DNA of 64,000 nt from Gonatopus flavifemur (Eukaryota > Arthropoda > Insecta > Hymenoptera > Dryinidae). This document shows, in pieces, positions 35,717 through 46,961 of this stretch; the stretch's first letter is position 1, and every line of letters begins with the position of its first letter. The notes below the pieces were generated by a model. The model did no database searches, had not been told where the DNA came from, and saw only the letters and a program-made list of their open reading frames with translations. The stretch is from assembly GCA_018340375.1 (NCBI GenBank), contig JAFFJZ010000040.1:310001-374000 (forward strand), in the 5' to 3' direction. A program made the translations under genes and the position numbers.

Positions 35717-36355
35717 CACAATTCATCAATTGTCGCGATTGGTCACCAATGTCTACTAATGATTCCTTGAGTTGGAATCACGATAGACCAAGTGTTCCTC
35801 AGTAAAAGGTTATGAGAACTAATCAGGACTGTTCGATGATTTTTCCTGATGCATTCCGATTCAAGATAATAACCTCACCAACAATTCAAGACACATCTCA
35901 TCAATGATTGGGATTCTCAACCAATGCTTTCCAACTTTGTCTAGAGTTGGAATCATGATCGTCCAAGTTTTCCCCAGTAAACAATCATGACAACTGAATA
36001 GGAACTCTCGGTCACTTTCGCAAATGCATTGTTTTGAAAGATAATAACCCCATCCACGGTTCCAGGCACAATTCATCAATTTTCGTGACTGTCGAATGAT
36101 GTTCATTCACAATTGCTTGACGTGGGAGCGCGATATTCCAAGGTTTCCCCAGTGGAAGATTATAAAAATAAAGCAGCGATTCTAAGGAGGAAAAAAAAAA
36201 TTGGGAAAAACAAACAGAAAAATTTGTCTTGTGTTGGTTGAAATCAACGAATTTTTCCGAATGTGTTTTCTCAGAAGATAATAACTCTAACAACAATTCA
36301 AGACACATCTCATAAATTATCCTGATTGTTACCTAATGTGCATCAACAATTCACT
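35717..36355. repeat. Tandem array of ~175-bp units
   Basis: Units begin at about 35717, 35892, 36067 and 36304 with CACA(A/T)(T/C)TCATCAAT. Each contains GATAATAAC and a CCCAGT(A/G) block near the same offsets. The third unit is longer (about 237 bp) because of an inserted purine-rich stretch. The last is partial and runs to the right inverted repeat. Confidence 0.75.
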
Positions 36356-36969
36356 TTGGCAAGGAGTCATGCGATGTGTACAATTCTTCTACACTTATTT
36401 CTCATCTATCTTGATTTGTTAGTGGATCCATTGTTATTCATCATTCCCGATTGTTTCCGTGGATCCACTCCCCTAGAATGCGCCCCCCTCCCCATTCGAT
36501 ATAAACAAAAACATCCAAAGATCCTCATCCGATGGGGAGTTGTGAAGGTCTACACCGGCTCTGGCTGCTCCCAGAAAAATCTTCAAGTGGTCGTCATTCG
36601 GCAAAAAATCGACCAATTTCAGAAAACAAAAACCGGCCATATTTGGGCTGGAAATCCTCATCAAATGAGTTGTCGCAAGCCTCCTCACCTCATCCACGAT
36701 TTGCACCCACATCGCCCCCTTCAAGATTGGGGACTCCCCACCCTCTCAGTATCTCAGATTCTGTTCTCCCGTTGAATTTGGAAAAGAAACTATCCCATCA
36801 TCTCCACTCGTTCAGGAACTATCGGGGTGTATTCAGACTTCTGCCCACCCTGTATAATGGACTGCATTTACAGGTCTATTCTACAATTTCCTGCACATTT
36901 CAATGTAATTCAAATTCAAAGAACAATCGATTGATAATCGTGAACAAGATTATCAAGAAAAGACCAATG

Positions 36970-37230
36970 CAGAAATGAGTGGAGAGATTGCTCACGAAAT
37001 ACTGAAATCGTGGTATGGTTTCCGGACTAGCGACATCACGCGGCAATGATACCAACTAACAAATAAATATTTGATGATTGCCAGATCGAACGGAATTCCT
37101 GAAATTCAATGGAATTAACCAATCAGTGTGGTTCCACTTTTTAGTTGGTGTCATTGCCGCATGTTGTCGCTAGTCCAGAAACCATACCACGATTCCAGTA
37201 TTACGTTAGCAATCTCTTCACTCATCTTTG
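36970..37230. mobile_element. Foldback MITE (261 bp)
   Basis: Ends are CAGAAATGAGTGGAGAGATT and the complement of CAAAGATGAGTGAAGAGATT. The stem continues for about 90 bp around a ~75-bp loop. ACCAATG is repeated on both sides (36963-36969, 37231-37237), consistent with a hAT-type 7-8-bp target duplication. It has no coding capacity. Confidence 0.85.
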
Positions 37231-37237
37231 ACCAATG

Positions 37238-40126
37238 ATAAGAGAAGTCGCGTTCGATCGAATCATTCGATAATTCGATAACAAAAACTTCTAAACGAAA
37301 CTGATAGATGTGGGAGTCGCACGTGATTCAAAATAAACTTTTCCTGTATAAATATCGGTCAAAAATAAAGACAGGACGAACTTGATACATCTCTGCCTTT
37401 GCACGGTTCGCTATCAGTTTAGATTGAACGAACCTACAAATTGGAGAGGCTTGTCTTCATAGATTCTTGGATTTTTCAGCTACGTGTGTTCACGAGTCCT
37501 TCTCATTGCGAGTGGGATATACTGAACATTCGTTTTTTTTGTACTTATTTCCCCGTGATACACATACGCATGCCTTGACATCGTATTAATTGCAAATTAC
37601 GTAGTTCAATGTCCTCGCGTGGTGAGAGAAAATGTTTCAAGTTCACCATACCTTTTGGTATTGACATTGTATAGATCATCCAGCGAATCGTTTTGTCAAT
37701 CAGACCTTATTCGGATTGTTTTGGATGCCACAAGCAGGTATGCGCGCGCCATGCGCAGGCCGTCATTACTTTCAAATACAGATATCCTTGTTGTTGTGGA
37801 TTCAAAAACGGGAAACTTTTGACGAAAAATGAGCGAGGAAAATTTCTGAAAATAAGTTTGGCCATGGACATTCATAGGGAATTCATGATGCTGGGAACTT
37901 TCTCGGTTCACACGGAATACAAGAACAAATAATTTCGTAAACGTTGTCGAAAAAAGGTGCGGTCTACAGTGACGGATCTCTCGTCGTTCATTTACTGTTG
38001 CACCAACCCTATCTGATGAACGTTTATGACCGTTAATGGAACCCAAACGTGGGAAAGGGGGGAGGGTGAAAAGCCACATTTTGTGTTGACTTGGCCCCAA
38101 AGGTACGTAATAATTACAAATTCTGAATGAACAATGATCAATTGAATACTCAAAACTGTGCGTCACCACATACTTCCAATGTCCCATTGATTTTCGGAAG
38201 TTGGAACAATTAAATCCTCAAATTTCAACTTCCAACCGTTACCAAATCTCGCGATTTTGTTTTGCAGCCTTTAGAACTTATCGGGATATCAGAAGCCTAC
38301 AGTAATGTGCAATCTTAGGTACGCAATTCATAATAATTCATTTTAGAAGTACATCAATTACGTACTTCTTGCAAAAAGCTCGTGCGAAATCCGACTTTGC
38401 CTCATTCCCAGTTTCCCACCCCTGACTTCGTTCGGGAAATGTTCATTTCGGCTTCTTACATTCTTAGCTATAAAACAAAATTATCGTTCCAGAACGGAAT
38501 CCTTCCTCCAACCGAAGGGCAATCATTCCCTCATCATCGGGCTTCATTCCTTCGTCTAGCCGTACGCAAAAATAATACATGTAGAAAATCTTTCTTTGGC
38601 ATTGGAGAAAGAGTCATCAATCCCAAAATGACTCGTGCGAAATTTTATGCACGTTATTTTTCGTGAAAAACACGACCCTAGACGATTAAATCATTTATAT
38701 CAGAGAGAAATAAACAAATTGTTCGAGATTTTCGGATTTTCATAATGGTGTGTGTTTGTATGTGTGATCTGTCGAACGTTACAAGCGTCATTCCGACTTT
38801 ACATCCGGGGTCAATGTTCGAGTGATGACCTGACTCCAGGCGATTGGCAACGATGAGCTCGCCCTTTGCGAATTATTACGTGTCATATTCAGTCTTCGCG
38901 CAGCACTCGACACGAGATCAGTGGATATTTCGTTTAGTCTACTGACCCTCTGTTTCATCTTGTTACCAAGTGGTCTCTTCTGAGACGCGTGAATTCTATC
39001 ATCTCAAGAGAGATCCATAGTTTTCCGTGCTCCCGTACCCCAGTGCGTGTGAGCTCCTTCTGGGTCACTCCACGGGGTTTCATCTACGTTTCCTCCTTTT
39101 AGAAGTTCTCTTGCGGTTTTCATTCCTCTGTTATAGTGGAATCTTCTGATCACTGATCGGGACGGTGCTACGCGAAGTGCTCATTTTGTGTGTTGAAACT
39201 TTGTCATAATTTACAATGTTTCTGTAATCATATTTGAGTTGAACATACGTGCCTCTTCTGGGCGCATTTGGAGTGTGCAGTGTGTGTGTATGAGTGTTGT
39301 ATTCAGTTCAAACCTCGTCATCAGCGGTCGAGCAAACTTGCTGCTCCTTTTCAGCACCACATTTTTTATAACGTGGAACTTTGGAACTCTTTTCTAATAG
39401 GCGTCTGCCGCGCAGCCCTATTCGTGTTCGTTATCAATTAATCGGATTTCTGGATTAAATCTGTTGTTATATGGGAAGATTTGTGTTATGCTTAATCACC
39501 TTTTTTTCACTTTCCCAAGATCCTTATTTTTCGCTGGGTCGGGTCTCTTTCGGACTAGGTTTCATCGACTCTACAAATCATCTGCTAAACACTTTTTTCA
39601 CAGGTCGGGAAGAATACAAAAGAGAGAAAAATTCTTGTGCATGTGTTTTTTCATAAAGAAATAACCATTGAAAATTCAATCATTCATGTTGAAGAGAAAT
39701 TAACATAATTTTTTTGCAAACCACGCTTTCTTCTGGCCGGGATGATGACGAGAGAGAAGAAAATCTCCCTCTCTGTTGAGAATGTTCGATATACTACATG
39801 TTGCGAACGTTGTGAGAATAATCTCTGTATATTATGTGCTATTCGAGGAATCGTCATTCGATACTTCCATGCAAAAAAGCCTCAGAAAAACTCCTACATA
39901 GAATGAAAAATACTATAGTCGAATCAAAGCTCTTCGCGTGTGTGCTCAACTGATGGTTTTCTTTTATACAGGAGCAAAATACGTCTTGTGTGAAACAATA
40001 TAAAACAATATCATGATTTCATGCATTGATGGAGGATTCATTCTCTGTTCTACAGTCGCCAATACAACCGAGAGCTGATTTTCGGACCTCGAGACGCTTG
40101 TCTGTCATAAATATATGGAGGAATAA
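37238..40126. other. Nearly 3 kb without a recognised gene
   Basis: This is the longest stretch in the window free of recognisable transposon sequence. It has several short open frames (37696-38187 minus, 38382-38666 plus) with no motif I know. GT-rich runs and TCAGT-type words near 39270-39330 could be an initiator or 5' untranslated region, but no coding exon can be attached. A host promoter or intron cannot be excluded. Confidence 0.35.
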
Positions 40127-41319
40127 TATTCACCAATGTGGTCTTCAATAAGATTTCAGAGATCAATCAAGGACGGTTCCTGACTCATTTTTGAGATCAA
40201 AAGGAAAACGACATACTTATCTGCTCATCGTCGTGAAGTTGTTGATGTTCACATCAAGCACAATGCGTTTTTTGCGATACCTGAAAATATAGGGTAGGGT
40301 GGTATAAGAGTGCGCGGTTTTTAAACAAAATGCTTTGTTCAGTCGTTACACCTGCGGACGGTGTACCCAACATACACCTCGTACTTCTCCCCCTGTCGGA
40401 TCACCTCACCTAATTGGAAGTGAGGGGAAACATTCATCGATAGGACATGATCGCATATACTTGACCTAGTCAGTGCGGCTAAAAGACTCCTCGCGTGAAC
40501 CTACGTATCTCTGTGTAATAATTATTCCACGTGGTTCATCACTATACCCACATTCTCGATATCGGTCTGAGATCGTATAACTACACTCAAGTCTTCCTCA
40601 ATACGATGCAGATTCAGTAAACACGTTTGTTTCACGGTGGTGTCCCATTCATCTACTTTCGACAACGTACGGTTCCATATCGTATATCTACGGGGCTTTT
40701 CAACACTCTCTTCATCGAGGATTCCGTCTCCACTCGGGGATGCGACGGTGCACCGCAACTCTGTATGCATGTGTGAGTTTATTGGAGGATACCCTGGCCA
40801 GTGCATGGTGATAGAAATTTCATACTTATCGATTAATACTGATTGATTAGAGGTGGTAACGCCTCATGAATATTGTAAATTTCCATTTTTCTTATTTGAA
40901 GTTGAATTATATATTTTGAGTTTAACTATTCTCTTTTTCTCTTGCATGACTCAACCTTGAGCGGGACAGAATTTCTTTACCACTCTCTAGTCTGGTCTCA
41001 TATACAGTCCGCTAATTCTTCTAAACTTCATTTCAAGCTTACACTTATATTTCAATTGTCGGTTCTACATGTTCGCATGGCGGAGGCCGAAACATGCTTC
41101 AAACAACAATACCTTATTATTTATCAACTAAACTTCATTCTATATTAAACTTCAATTATCACTCAATAAATTTGTATATATTCAAAATTTGCATCATTAG
41201 TTCCTTTGACCTTAATGGTACAAAACAACACAAAGAAAAACGCGTACTCTCACACACTGAGTTGTGCAAGAGTGCGCAATAAGATCGATAACAGTACGCA
41301 CTTTGATTATTGGCGCAAA

Positions 41320-43077
41320 AATCGCATTCAAACAACCCTACACCCGGATATTCAGTGCACTGTTCATGCCATCACACCTGGCATCTTGAACATTCTATCC
41401 AGTCTTCTATTATTGGCTCTTTATATATTCCTTGACACCCTCCACATCGCCAGTTTTTCTTTTTTGGTTGCTTCTTTGGTTTCTTGAACTCTATACATTT
41501 CTTCTTTGCCCTTCGGTGATTATTTTCTTCTGAAAACTGGAGTTTTTTTATATTTCTCTTCAATTTGTGTTCTTGGTTTCGTCTTTCCAAGTCAGCTTTG
41601 TATGGCGAACTATTTATAATGTCAGACTTTTTTTTCTATCAGTAGTCGTTCTAATTTCGGACTTGGGAATTGGACGAATGTCTGCGATGTTTTCCAGACT
41701 TGAGTTTTCAGAAGAAGTTTCTCCAATTACTTCAGGGTTGGCTGAACCTATAGAAGGATTTGTCACATGAGCAGTAGTGCCGGGAAGCTGAGCTGACGAC
41801 TCTAGTACATTTGATGTATTAGGAGAATTTAATTGTTCAGGTTCAGTCTGGAAACTATCATTATGAGCGTCTCCATCGGTGACGGAGCTCGCCAAGAGAT
41901 CTGCGTCATCAAAAACGTCCGGGTTGTAAGGCCAAATTCCTGTGACTTTGAAACTTTCGCTTGCACGAGCAAGCGTAGTGGTTTTGAGATATGCAGGAGT
42001 GAAAATATCAACCATCTGAAATACTGTGATGGCCCTATCAGGAAGGTTGCGTAGCCATTCCTCGCACTCGTTGGCATAGTATTTTTTCAAGACCGAATGG
42101 AATCCACGATCAAACGGTTGCATTTCATGACTAGTGTGGGGTGGTAAAGTGAACGCGATTAAATTGTTTTCCCTGTGGAATTTGATGGCTCCAATTGTGC
42201 AATGCGAAACGTGGTTGTCTAATATAAGAAGAACTGATTGTTCTTTGGTTGGTCTCGTTTAGTCCCTAAAATGAGTCAGCCAATTCAAGAAGAGATCCAA
42301 GTTGATAAAATTTGAGTCCGGAATCATTCCAATTGAACCAGCAGGTGCACCATCTGACAGCTCAGCCTTCATTCTTCTTCTCTTGAATATGAACGCAAGT
42401 GGTATGGAATGACCTGTCACATTCAAAGCATTGACAACCGTGACACTAACACCCCTCTCCGTACTGGATATGTTGTTCACAGAACGTTCACCTTTGACAG
42501 ACAACACTTTTGGGGGTTTATTGGGCACAGTAGTGATGCCTGTTTCATCCATATTGTGTATTTCATGAGGAAGAAAGTTATATTTATCTTGCAATGCGGT
42601 ATGATTCATGTAAAAGCGTTCAACTTCAGGTCGATTGAACCCCATGGCACGAACGATACTCGTGGACGTTGGTTACCTCAACAAAATGTCTGGTTGTCGA
42701 CTCAAGAATCCTCGTAACCATTCTCTTCCCGCTAATTCAGTGTCCATGTTGAATCTATGAGGAATATTATTTATGGTGGCGAATTCAAAAGCGAGTTCTC
42801 TCAAATTTTTCGCAGTCATGTCAAAATACATATTATCAAGAGGTTTCAGGTGATCACAGAAGTCTTGTTCAACGTCTTCTGAAAACGTCGTAGGAAATCC
42901 ACCTAATTCATCGCCAGGCTCAGTCCTCTTCAAACGATTTCTTGGAGTAGACTCTGTCATTCCAAAATATTCAGCTACTGCCCGTTTTCTTTTCCCATCA
43001 TCGATGAGTTTTCAAGCTTTTTCCAATACCTCAGGTGGGCAATTTTTTCGTTCAGTCGTCCTTTTTCTTCTAGACAT
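41320..43077 (-). pseudogene. Tigger-like transposase with C-terminal PHD-like zinc finger
   Basis: It starts at MSRRKRTTERKNCPPEVLEK (43077), a psq-type HTH. It continues through RNLKPLDN-like CENP-B HTH sequence (AKNLRELAFEFATINNIPH, EWLRGFLSRQPDILLR). DDE motifs are HNMDETGITTV, LLILDNHVSH and EMQPFDRGFHSVLKKYY. The tail has a Cys-rich finger (WRCGGCQGIYKE, WIECSRC, WHEQC). In-frame stops occur at about 43012, 42677 and 42259, and a frameshift at about 41600 separates the finger. No intron is evident. Family members cut and paste at TA; this copy is inactive. Confidence 0.9.
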
Positions 43078-43147
43078 ACTGTAAATGAACAATAAAATAA
43101 TGTGTCTCCAATAAGAATGAGGATAATACTATTCTTTACTCTGAGCA

Positions 43148-43200
43148 TGTAAGAGTGCGCACGCACTCTTATACGCCACTATGGTGCGCACTCTTATACA
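43148..43200. repeat. GTGCGCACTCTTATA subterminal repeats
   Basis: AAGAGTGCGCACGCACTCTT and GGTGCGCACTCTTATAC lie side by side here, and related words occur at 41241-41290 and in the left terminus (ATAAGAGTGCGCGG). They flank the 5' side of the transposase, so they are probable transposase-binding or promoter sites (inference). Confidence 0.6.
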
Positions 43201-44283
43201 TTCAGCCGCAATGAAGAATTTGGTTCACAAGCAACATTTGTTGAGAAATATTAGATTCTTCTCAGTAACCATGGTTAGACGAGGTTATAAGTCGTATGAT
43301 ATTGGAGTTGGAATATCAGATATTCAATTAGTTTTGGAATAGTAATTATCGCAAGATACAAAGAAATAACATCAAAAGTGGTGAGAATCAATTAACTCAC
43401 CTGGTATGTGCAGTTTCATCACAATAAAAATTATGTGTCGGCAGTATGTTCTGACATGAATGAACACGAAAATACGACTGAAATTGGCTACAAAGGTCAC
43501 ACTGAATTGGCGTAAAGATGTATGCACACTCTTATCTCCGTGTACTCTTACACCACCCTACCCTACTCCTTGCAATGATGACAGACACGCGTCTTGAGGT
43601 CCAAAAATCAGCTTTTAACATGCTATTGAATGCAAGGGAGATTGAAATAGTCCGTTTCTCTACCTCCACCCCTGTTAGGTTCAATGCAATACCAAAAATG
43701 AATTTTGAAACCACGGATTATGGAAACATGATTGACTAGCAAAGTCCCGAACTTGTAATTACTGCGCCTCCAGTTGTTAAAGACATTTCCAATGCGGAGC
43801 TTATTCGAAAACTCTCCCTGGATTATGAGGCCGACTGGGAGTCCTCAAAAATTCCATTCCACACTGTCGCTGTTGAGCGAATGGTGCGAACAGTAACACA
43901 GGCATCAGTGACAGTATATGATGTATATTCGCGAGACGGTCACATTCGAGGTGTGCTGAGGTCAAGCGAGAATCTCCACCAGTTCTTGACGAAGAATGAA
44001 TACATTAAAACAATATCAGAGACGAACATAAGAAGTGATCTTGGATAAGAAATAGGAGTCCAGCATATGGTTGGTTGCTTGAGTCGAGCTTGGGTGGAAT
44101 CCCTCGTGTAGATACCTCCTTGTGGTGGGTTCTGGGTCAGTAGGAACTGAGCGAAGATTTGCACGAATGTATCTTGCGACAGCAAACAAATAACACATAA
44201 CGTTGCGTACTTCAATAAGGTTCCCTGGCATTTCACAGTACAACAGGCTACTCGATGACGATTTCGAGCATGAAAACGTGCTT

Positions 44284-45720
44284 CAACCCATTATACCCAT
44301 GGCTAAACCAGCATAGATATCAAAAGGGTGAACATCGGATAAAGCACATGTGGATAGCAGAAGATTCGACGCGGCAAAGGAGTTTGAAGAATAATTTTTT
44401 ATAAAAAAAATTGTTTGAAGAATTCATTCAAGAATTGATTTTGGACGAAAACTAATAGTACCATCCGATTGTACGGGGGAAATCATCAAAGGAACATACA
44501 TCACATTCTTATAAATGGCATGTATTTTGTGATAAGAAAAATTAAAAACAATTCCCTAAAAATTGCATACCGCATAACCCATGAACAAACCGGCATATAT
44601 ATCAAAAGGGTAAATATAGCACATTAGGGTAGCAGAACATTTGACGCGGAAAAGGAGTTTGAAAAATAATCGTTTATAAAAAAATCGTTTAACAACGTAT
44701 TGAGAAATTGATTTTTGACGAAAACTGATAGCGCCGGCCAATTGTATGGGAAAAATCACTAGAGGAATATACATGACATTCTTAAAAAAACTTATGAACA
44801 ATTCAATACTAATCACATACCGCATAACCCATGGCTCAACCAACACGAATGTTCAGAGGCTCCATGAACATGGTAGCAGACACATCATTCCAGCAGCTTA
44901 TGGCTGGGCTCTTCACTGAGTCATAAGGCATGACAGAATTACAGTGTTGGTCGTGTAAATCCACTCCTCCCATATTTTTATCGTACGTAGAAAATGCAAG
45001 TGGAAAGTCAATTTTTTCTTGGTTTCATCAACCCATCGATCCGTTTGAACGTTCAGGTGAATACCATAGTATGATAAAATGGACACTGGTTTGGCATCTT
45101 GAACCGTGATTTAATTTAGTTTAGAATTCATATCTGCAAGTCTAAAAGAACCTGCAAGCGTCAATCCTCGTCGCAAACTAAACACGTCTTTGGGCATGGA
45201 ATTATCATCAGTGTACAAAAGAATGTGTTTATGAGACCCCTTTTGGAAGAAGCTGTGGGAAGAGAACTTCGGAAGTTTGCAAAAAGTGTCAGTTATATTC
45301 ATGTCAATCTCATGTACATGAATACTTATTACTCAGATAAGATCCCAGCCATAAGCTGCTGGAATGATGTGCCTTTCACCATGTTCATGGAGCCTCTGAA
45401 TATTCGTGTTCGTTGAGCCATGGGTTATGCGGTATGTAATTTGTATTGAATTGTTTATAATTTCTTTCAACAAAATACATGACATTTATAAGAATGTGAT
45501 GTATGTATGATTCCTTTAGTGATTTTTCCCGTAAAATCGAATGGCGCTATCAGTTTTCGTCAAAAATAAATTTTTCAATAAGTTGTTAAAACAATTTTTT
45601 CATGAACAATTATTTTGCAAACTTCTTCTCTGCGTCGAATCTTCTGCTACCCTGATGTGCCATATCCGATGTTCACCCTTTTGATATCTATGTTGGTTTA
45701 GCCATGGGCCTTGATGGGTT
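44284..45720. mobile_element. Foldback element with a duplicated left arm
   Basis: The left side has two tandem copies of a ~290-bp unit (from about 44290 and about 44575, each with CCCATG, ATATCAAAAGGGT and TTTGACGCGG). A third block follows (44820-44925) that includes GAATGTTCAGAGGCTCCATG. The right side (45326-45720) carries one inverted copy of the third block and one of the ~290-bp unit. The termini resemble AACCCAT...CCCATGGCTAAACC. The centre (44926-45325) holds no gene. It looks like a MITE whose left arm was duplicated once. Confidence 0.75.
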
Positions 45721-46045
45721 AAGACGCATTTGTACGTCTCACAAAAATTCGGAAGGGGAACCTATCAATATTTTTCATTCATTATCAATTCGTTATTATC
45801 CACTGAGGAACTAAGAATTCGAGGTCACACCGAAAAAAATTTTTTGTTAAAACAACAAACCTTTGGTTGTGTCAACAAAAGAATTTTGTTGAAATGTGAT
45901 CAACCAAACGTTTTGTTAAAAACCATATTATTTTTTTGTTGCACACCTTTGGTTTCTAGGTGAATACATTTTGCTTGGGAAACCAAATTATATCGTTTGC
46001 AGACTGAAAATATTTTGTCCTGATGAGAAAATCAGGGTCAGATTG

Positions 46046-46133
46046 AAAAAAAAAATCACCACCAGCAGACTTGAACACAGGTCTTCGGAACTGGAGGCGG
46101 AGGCTTTATCACTCAAGCCACTACCGGTCACTT
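46046..46133 (-). ncRNA. tRNA-like segment with A and B boxes (SINE candidate)
   Basis: On the minus strand TGGCTTGAGTG (46120-46110) resembles a pol III A box. GTTCAAGTC (46076-46068) resembles a B box, about 33 nt downstream. A run of ten T (46055-46046) follows as a possible terminator. The segment looks tRNA-derived (with CCTCCGCCTCCAGTTCCG in the anticodon-arm region), but I cannot fold a complete cloverleaf. It is more likely a SINE head than a functional tRNA. Confidence 0.45.
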
Positions 46134-46444
46134 GGATAGGGGGACCTTCTTTGCATATATCAAGTTGTGTTCATGTTTCAAACTCGAACTTCAAATACTA
46201 AGCCGTGTTAGGATTGAAGTAAGGTTGATTTCCATCACGAATATCTATGGTACACGTACACATGACTTTCATTGAAAAGTAGCTCCGGGCTCTTGCGACA
46301 TCTCCTTGTAAGATTCAATTAACAATGCATCTCAGTGCACGAGTTTATATGATTGTAATGAATCAAAGTATTCTTCCATGCAGGAATGTATTATTTTATT
46401 AACGACACAAAACTTCTCATGCGAATTTACGTTTGAGAAATGCA

Positions 46445-46668
46445 CACGGAAAAAATAATTTAGCTGCAGCAGCTAAATGGCTAGCATGGACAGGGACAGC
46501 CATTAAATTAGCTCCTGCAGCTAAATTTCAGCTACCACCTCAAATAAATTAGCTACAAATGCAAATTTTTTGCTATAACAGCTAAAATTTAGCTGCAGGA
46601 GCTAATTTAATGGCTGTCCATGTCCGTGCTAGCCATTTAGCTGCTGCAGCTAAATTATTTTTTCCGTG
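46445..46668. mobile_element. Near-perfect palindromic MITE (224 bp)
   Basis: The arms begin CACGGAAAAAATAATTTAGC and match for about 95 bp with very few differences, around a ~35-bp middle. The words AGCTGCAGCAGCTAAAT and TTAGCTCCTGCAGCTAAAT give a second, internal symmetry. High arm identity suggests recent insertion. It is nested in the CACYG-ended element and shares the CACxGAAAAAA end type with it. Confidence 0.85.
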
Positions 46669-46961
46669 CAAAAGAATATTTTCACTACAAAGATGAAGTC
46701 ATTATGAAGTGACAAAATTATTTTGTTTGTGGAACACAACCGCGTAAGTTTTGTGGAAACAACCAAATAATATGTTTTTTTCAAAGGATGTGGGTAACCA
46801 AGAAATGTACTTGCTCTTAACCAAACAATCGAAATCAGTATAGTTCGAGAAACAAAATGATTTATCCGTTTGGTTCCCTTGACCAAATTATATAGTATGG
46901 GCATGAGAAATCAAACAAGAAAACACTTTTGTTACCATTACCAAAACTTTTTTTTCAGTGC

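Larger units (their letters stand above)
32829..36852 (+). mobile_element. Tc1/mariner-group transposon with ~500-bp inverted repeats
   Basis: A 4.0-kb element with TA on both sides (32827-32828, 36853-36854). Outer ends read CAGGGTGGTGCAAGAGTCTG and the complement of CAGGGTGGGCAGAAGTCTGA. The inverted repeats run about 32829-33325 and 36365-36852. Inside, in order, are a ~20-bp-unit minisatellite (33500-34370), a decayed transposase gene and a tandem array of ~175-bp units. The long arms and satellite-like interior are unusual for this group. Arms are roughly 75-80% alike by eye. Confidence 0.88.
40292..43563 (-). mobile_element. Second pogo/Tigger-like transposon, decayed
   Basis: A 3.27-kb element flanked by TA (40290-40291, 43564-43565). 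The imperfect inverted ends read GGGTAGGGTGGTATAAGAGT and the complement of GGGTAGGGTGGTGTAAGAGT. A word related to the end, GAGTGCGC(A), recurs inside both termini (41241-41290, 43148-43200). The transposase on the minus strand has several stops. It is a different family from the pogo copies at the window start, having other ends and another target. Confidence 0.92.
40127..44048 (+). pseudogene. C-terminal part of an uncharacterised protein, split by a pogo-like element
   Basis: The left part (40127-40291) reads YSPMWSSIRFQRSIKDGS, a TGA, then HIKHNAFFAIPEN. The right part (43566-44048) continues without a gap in phase as LLAMMTDTRLEVQKSAFNML. It then reads MNFETTDYGNMID, a TAG, PPVVKDISNAELIRKLSLDY and FHTVAVERMVRTVTQAS, ending at TAA 44046-44048. 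The inserted element lies precisely at a TA between them. I recall proteins with a HTxAVERxVKxVTxAS-type motif as a multi-copy, uncharacterised family in arthropods and cnidarians; no function is known to me. Stops show this copy is dead. 58110-58517 probably carries the family's N-terminal part. Confidence 0.7.
45826..46961. mobile_element. Non-autonomous element with CACYGAAAAAAA-like ends
   Basis: The left end CACCGAAAAAAATTTTTTG and the right end TTTTTTTTCAGTG are roughly inverted. Between them, stretches rich in CCAAA and TTTTGTT words occupy both flanks. A tRNA-like segment and a perfectly formed palindrome are nested inside. No coding sequence is recognised; an N-terminal to C-terminal reading gives nothing. 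The borders are approximate. Confidence 0.45.

Noticed and set aside
37693..37932. Cys/His-containing short frame (SDCFGCHKQVCARHAQ), perhaps a zinc finger
   Set aside because: The remaining zinc ligands of known transposase fingers are absent, and nothing adjacent supports a gene.
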